The translations under genes and the position numbers were made by a program. DNA of 8,939 bases, taken from assembly GCA_019314105.1 (NCBI GenBank), contig JAFCZY010000049.1:1-8939 (forward strand), in the 5' to 3' direction. Positions 6,527 through 8,939 of the stretch are shown here, one piece after another. Every line of letters begins with the position of its first letter. Within the stretch, counting starts at the first letter, position 1. Origin of the DNA: Deltaproteobacteria bacterium (GTDB taxonomy: Bacteria > Desulfobacterota > Desulfobacteria > Desulfobacterales > Desulfobacteraceae). Under the pieces are notes generated by a model. The model was not told where the DNA came from. It did no database searches and saw only the letters and a list, made by a program, of their open reading frames with translations.

Positions 6527-6799
6527 TTACTTCTGGGTATCGTCAGGAGCCGCCCAGAGGATATGACTTTTATTTATAAAAAGAGTCTTATACTTTATTG
6601 AATTTTCAAAATCAGCCAGATTAACCGTTACATTGAATAAAATCAAAAAGGGTTCTTTATAACTTGTTACAAGGTCACTTGCTCTGTCATAACCCGGGTC
6701 CCGGTTTATGTTTACCTGTCCAGATACCTGGGAGCCATCAATAAGCTTAATCCTAACGGCCCGGTTTTTAACTTCTTTCTTTGGTGTTTGCTCAGCCAT
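6527..6799 (-). CDS. Conserved small protein, probably a beta-barrel-like domain, function unknown
   Basis: 90 residues and soluble. A charged N-terminus (about 1-12) precedes a beta-rich core: RVRIKL-like strand and turn (AVRIKLIDGSQVSGQVNI, 14-31), the motif RDPGYDRASDLV (about 33-44), hydrophobic strands EPFLILFNVTV (about 49-59), and a closing KTLFINKSHILWA. The LxDGxxxxGxVNI opening followed by short strands resembles small barrel folds such as Sm-like or PilZ-like domains; this is inference only. From memory, similar hypotheticals exist in sulfate reducers. The ATG has AGGAG at 7 nt. It is the first gene of the minus-strand cluster that also holds the membrane protein and the release-factor-like gene. 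Confidence 0.78.
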   Translation of the reverse strand: MAEQTPKKEVKNRAVRIKLIDGSQVSGQVNINRDPGYDRASDLVTSYKEPFLILFNVTVNLADFENSIKYKTLFINKSHILWAAPDDTQK

Positions 6800-6848
6800 T
6801 TTGAGTCTCCTGTGAAAAAAGATTGTTTGGGAAGTGATTGGAACTAGA

Positions 6849-6875
6849 ATTATTAAAATTCAAGGAACTTGTCAA
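6849..6875 (-). promoter_or_regulatory. Candidate promoter of the small-protein/release-factor cluster
   Basis: On the minus strand TTGACA (6870-6875) and AATAAT (6849-6854) with a short 15-bp spacer, about 50 nt before the 90-residue gene. The -35 overlaps the TGA that closes the coding-like frame at 6872-7024. The short spacer lowers confidence. Confidence 0.35.
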
Positions 6876-7024
6876 CCATGGGATAATTTTAAATCCGCTT
6901 TGAGAAGAGCAACGACAGGCAATGATTCTTCCTTAAAATCTTCAAAAAGTTCATTCACCGGAATTAAACCTGACACATCTGGTCTGGCAGGAAGGAAAAC
7001 TACGACGACTGCATTACCGCTCTT
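6872..7024 (-). pseudogene. Coding-like open frame with no ATG after the amine oxidase (possible relic)
   Basis: One base off the amine oxidase frame, the minus strand stays open for 50 codons (7024 down to a TGA at 6872-6874). The translation reads like a real protein end: AVVVVFLPARPDVSGLIP, then VNELFEDFKEESLPVVALL. There is no ATG; the only plausible starts are two GTG codons giving 34 residues or fewer, neither with a clear ribosome-binding site. It may be the remnant of a gene end, a frameshifted amine oxidase tail, or a short GTG-started protein. I do not recognise the family. Confidence 0.35.
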
Positions 7025-8079
7025 TCAGCACTGACCAGTGCACCTTCAAGATAACCGCCGTATTGGCTGGCGGTTTCTGAGCCTGCAAATTGGATAATGC
7101 CATCCCAAATGGCGGTTTGACCTGCCGGTGGTTGATAGACAGGATGTTCACGCATCAATGGCTGGTCAAACTGGGTGGCGGTGAATTTTTCCCGAGCCCA
7201 ATCCTGGTAATAAAAATTTATGGGCTGTGCCGCCGGGTTACCATAAATGGCAGAAAGTTGAACAAGAATTGCTTTGGTGAGGGATTGGTCCCGGTTGCGC
7301 TGAGCGGCCGGAATATTAAAGAACCCTGTCAGCCCGTATGGCCCGCTGTCCTTGTTTGATCCGTCATGAATTTCGCCTAAAGGCCCCCGCTGGCTGAAAG
7401 CCTGACCTGAAAGTCCTGCTTGCCGCCAGTATGGTTCTTCATAAAGGGCAAAGAATTTTGCCTGCCCAGCCATCCATGTGCCCATCTTCAGCATGGCCTG
7501 TGTCAAATCACGGGATAAGTCCGGTGTAAAGAGAATGGTGGCAGCTGCAAGACGCGGCGGCAACGCAAGGATCACCTTTCCGGCCCTGAATTGGGCCTGC
7601 GGCTCTTTTTCGAGCTCCCCAACACTGACCTGAACGCCATTCTGTTTTTTTTCGATTTCACAAACCGGGGAATTAAGCTTAATAGCGGCATGAGGGATAG
7701 TTTGTGATAATTTTGTGATGAGTGCTGCCATACCGCCGGTAGGCCGCCAGGAAGCGGGAGATGTTGAATAACCTCTAACCGTCTGGACAAACCCATTGAA
7801 ATTTTCAAAACGCCCCATACCGGTTTCAAATTGCTGATATCCTGTAAGTCCCAATGTTTGGATGAGGTGCATCATTTTCGGATTTATCTCCGGCCAGTAC
7901 CAGGAAGGGCCAAGGTCAGGGAAAAAACCGTGATGGTCAAAGCTTAAAATTCTGCCCCCTGTTCGTTCACGGGCTTCGAGAACCACAAACGATCTTTTTT
8001 TTTTGGATAACAGCCAGGCTGCATACATTCCGCTGAGGCCGCCGCCAATGATTATGGTATCAATATCCTTCGTGAACAT
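7000..8079 (-). CDS. FAD-dependent amine oxidase-family protein
   Basis: Flavoprotein of the monoamine oxidase / protoporphyrinogen oxidase-like superfamily; the substrate cannot be told from the sequence. 359 residues from the chosen ATG. The N-terminal Rossmann fold has IIIGGGLSGMYAAWLL (GxGxxG at 12-17), the acidic ribose-binding residue in VVLEARER (E35), the GGR motif (41-43) and PDLGPSWYWP. The C-terminal FAD-binding block is present: FAGSETASQYGGYLEGALVSAERAV. At about 360 residues it is shorter than the usual 420-450, so part of the substrate domain may be reduced. The frame is open to a TTG at 8100, but GGGAA lies 6 nt before the ATG at 8079 and nothing suitable precedes the TTG. It lies 42 nt after the PNPOx-like gene, a likely two-gene operon. 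It is visibly more GC-rich than the rest of the window, which may reflect transfer. Confidence 0.88.
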   Translation of the reverse strand: MFTKDIDTIIIGGGLSGMYAAWLLSKKKRSFVVLEARERTGGRILSFDHHGFFPDLGPSWYWPEINPKMMHLIQTLGLTGYQQFETGMGRFENFNGFVQTVRGYSTSPASWRPTGGMAALITKLSQTIPHAAIKLNSPVCEIEKKQNGVQVSVGELEKEPQAQFRAGKVILALPPRLAAATILFTPDLSRDLTQAMLKMGTWMAGQAKFFALYEEPYWRQAGLSGQAFSQRGPLGEIHDGSNKDSGPYGLTGFFNIPAAQRNRDQSLTKAILVQLSAIYGNPAAQPINFYYQDWAREKFTATQFDQPLMREHPVYQPPAGQTAIWDGIIQFAGSETASQYGGYLEGALVSAERAVMQSS

Positions 8080-8121
8080 ATCAATTTCCCGTATAGGCAA
8101 AAAAGAATAAAAAAAAATTAT

Positions 8122-8499
8122 CTATAACAGTTTCTCAGCACCTGAATACGCCTCTTCCACCCTCAAAGCGGTTGCCGCGTGGCCGGGATGCTTTTCAGGA
8201 TTCCATTTTTTCATATCTTCGAACACAGCGCCTTCTTTGTGGTATTCAATCCTTCCTTTAACCTGATAGGATTTTCCCTCTTTGGTTATGAACAGGATGG
8301 ACCCTTTACTGCCAGCCGATATATTTTCCAGTGTTTTTGAAAAATAATTATTAGCAACCACCAGAGTATCTTCACTGTATTTGGATACACAGGTTGCATA
8401 TATGGAATTTGGAATGCCCAGTTTATTCACGGTTGACAAAATGATAGGGCCTTCACGATTCTCCCATGCGTTGCTGACTTTTTCGGGTAATGCAGTCAT
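8122..8499 (-). CDS. Pyridoxamine 5'-phosphate oxidase-like (split-barrel flavin-binding) protein
   Basis: 125 residues, a typical size for the short PNPOx-like proteins that bind FMN (or a related cofactor) as dimers. The pattern fits: an N-terminal helix, then GPIILSTVNKLGIPNSIYATCVS (about 17-39), a strand-turn-strand with DTLVVANNYFSKTLENI (about 44-60), GSILFITKEGKSYQVKGRIEYHKEG, and a C-terminal helix ending in RVEEAYSGAEKLL. The role is probably a flavin-dependent reductase or oxidase, but the exact reaction is unknown. The ATG has AAAGGA about 9 nt upstream. It precedes the amine oxidase-like flavoprotein by 42 nt, so the two flavin proteins may work together. A good promoter lies about 100 nt upstream. 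Confidence 0.85.
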   Translation of the reverse strand: MTALPEKVSNAWENREGPIILSTVNKLGIPNSIYATCVSKYSEDTLVVANNYFSKTLENISAGSKGSILFITKEGKSYQVKGRIEYHKEGAVFEDMKKWNPEKHPGHAATALRVEEAYSGAEKLL

Positions 8500-8512
8500 A
8501 ATAACTTTTCCT

Positions 8513-8563
8513 TTAATTAAAGTGTAAAAAGAGCTCTTCCATGGATTCTCGGATATCAGCCAG
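8513..8563 (-). other. Short coding-like leader ORF before the PNPOx-like gene
   Basis: In the predicted leader of the PNPOx-like gene, one frame reads (CTG)LADIRESMEELFLHFN and ends in TAA immediately before that gene's ribosome-binding site. An ATG at 8542 would give only 9 residues. AAGGAAG lies 5 nt before the CTG codon. It may be a coupled leader peptide or a gene remnant; evidence is thin. Confidence 0.2.
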
Positions 8564-8602
8564 TGTTACTTCCTTGGAAGATAGCAAAATTTATACCAAA
8601 TA

Positions 8603-8632
8603 ATTATAAAAAAATAATATAAATATTTTCAA
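8603..8632 (-). promoter_or_regulatory. Sigma-70 promoter of the PNPOx-like / amine oxidase pair
   Basis: On the minus strand TTGAAA (8627-8632), 18 bp, and a perfect TATAAT (8603-8608). The predicted start is near 8596, leaving a leader of about 97 nt. Because the region is very AT-rich, chance matches are possible. Confidence 0.5.
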
Positions 8633-8639
8633 ATAGTTA

Positions 8640-8939
8640 CTTAAAGACACCCTTATTTTTGTTTGTTGAAAATATATAAGTGTCGCAATATTGCACCATT
8701 TTTATGCACGGTATTACATCTTCTTCAGTTCTGTAAATTTTATAACTCGCTAAATTATAAAAAAACAAATTGCTATCAGTTGACGGTTGATTCTTCCAAA
8801 TGATAAACGATTCAAATAATATCTATAACTATTTTGCGTTACATTAAAATGCCTTATAAAACAAAAAAATCTAACTAAATTGGTTTTGGATAAGTGATTT
8901 GAAATGTGCTGCGTGGGCCACAGCGCCTTAAAAATTGAT
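8640..8939. other. AT-rich intergenic region with no supported gene
   Basis: No ORF with a start, ribosome-binding site or coding-like composition is seen on either strand. It contains a perfect 10-bp palindrome GCAATATTGC at 8685-8694 and a promoter-like plus-strand pair, TTGACG (8780-8785) with GATAAA (8802-8807) at 16 bp, which could serve a gene beyond the right edge. The last 40 bases turn GC-richer and hold an imperfect inverted repeat (GCTGCGTGG and CCACAGC, about 8909-8925). Confidence 0.5.

Noticed and set aside
6834..7034. Plus-strand ORF of 66 residues
   Set aside because: It has no ribosome-binding site, its composition is not protein-like, and it overlaps the amine oxidase end and the coding-like minus-strand frame.
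8080..8100. TTG start that would extend the amine oxidase by 7 residues
   Set aside because: No Shine-Dalgarno precedes it; the ATG at 8079 has GGGAA at 6 nt and gives the usual short lead before the GxGxxG motif.
8907..8930. Imperfect GC-rich inverted repeat at the right edge
   Set aside because: It is interrupted by a 2-base bulge with almost no loop, occurs once, and the window ends before its context can be judged.

Overview
The window looks like an AT-rich chromosomal segment from a Gram-negative, sulfate-reducer-like deltaproteobacterium (Desulfobacterota, perhaps a Desulfobacula/Desulfobacter relative). This placement is inference. It rests on the style of the RpoD, DnaG, HisA and HisB proteins, and on my recollection that the Cys-containing duplicated protein and the 90-residue small protein resemble uncharacterised proteins from that group. 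No RNA gene, CRISPR array, insertion sequence or phage gene was seen.

Left part (1-5163, minus strand): four housekeeping genes read leftward in the order hisB, hisA, dnaG, rpoD. rpoD runs off the left edge only a few residues before its expected C-terminus. dnaG and rpoD are 24 nt apart and form the core of the 'macromolecular synthesis' operon, but rpsU is not upstream; hisA is. hisB and hisA are separated by 55 nt, with no hisH between them and no hisF after hisA. A strong sigma-70-type promoter (TTGACA, 17 bp, TATCAT) lies before hisB, and its leader carries two abutting inverted repeats. A weaker candidate promoter lies between hisA and dnaG. The sigma factor has a lysine-rich linker encoded by a 15-bp tandem repeat.

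Middle part (5264-6799): a divergent gene (5376-5807, plus strand) encodes a tandem-duplicated protein of unknown function with conserved cysteines. Convergent with it is a minus-strand cluster: a 90-residue protein, a 60-residue single-pass membrane protein, a possible 43-residue overlapping ORF, and a GGQ release-factor-like protein of the ribosome-rescue type. All have good ribosome-binding sites and short gaps, so they probably form one operon.

Right part (6872-8939): a flavin-dependent amine oxidase-like protein lies just downstream of a small pyridoxamine-phosphate-oxidase-fold protein, both on the minus strand. The amine oxidase is visibly more GC-rich than its surroundings. After its stop, another frame stays open with coding-like codons for about 50 codons, which may be a relic or a frameshifted tail. 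The last 300 bases are very AT-rich and hold no gene I can support.

Most of the window is ordinary core genome. The best leads are the duplicated Cys protein, the four-gene small-protein/release-factor cluster, the repeat-encoded Lys tail in sigma-70, and the structured hisB leader with back-to-back promoters.
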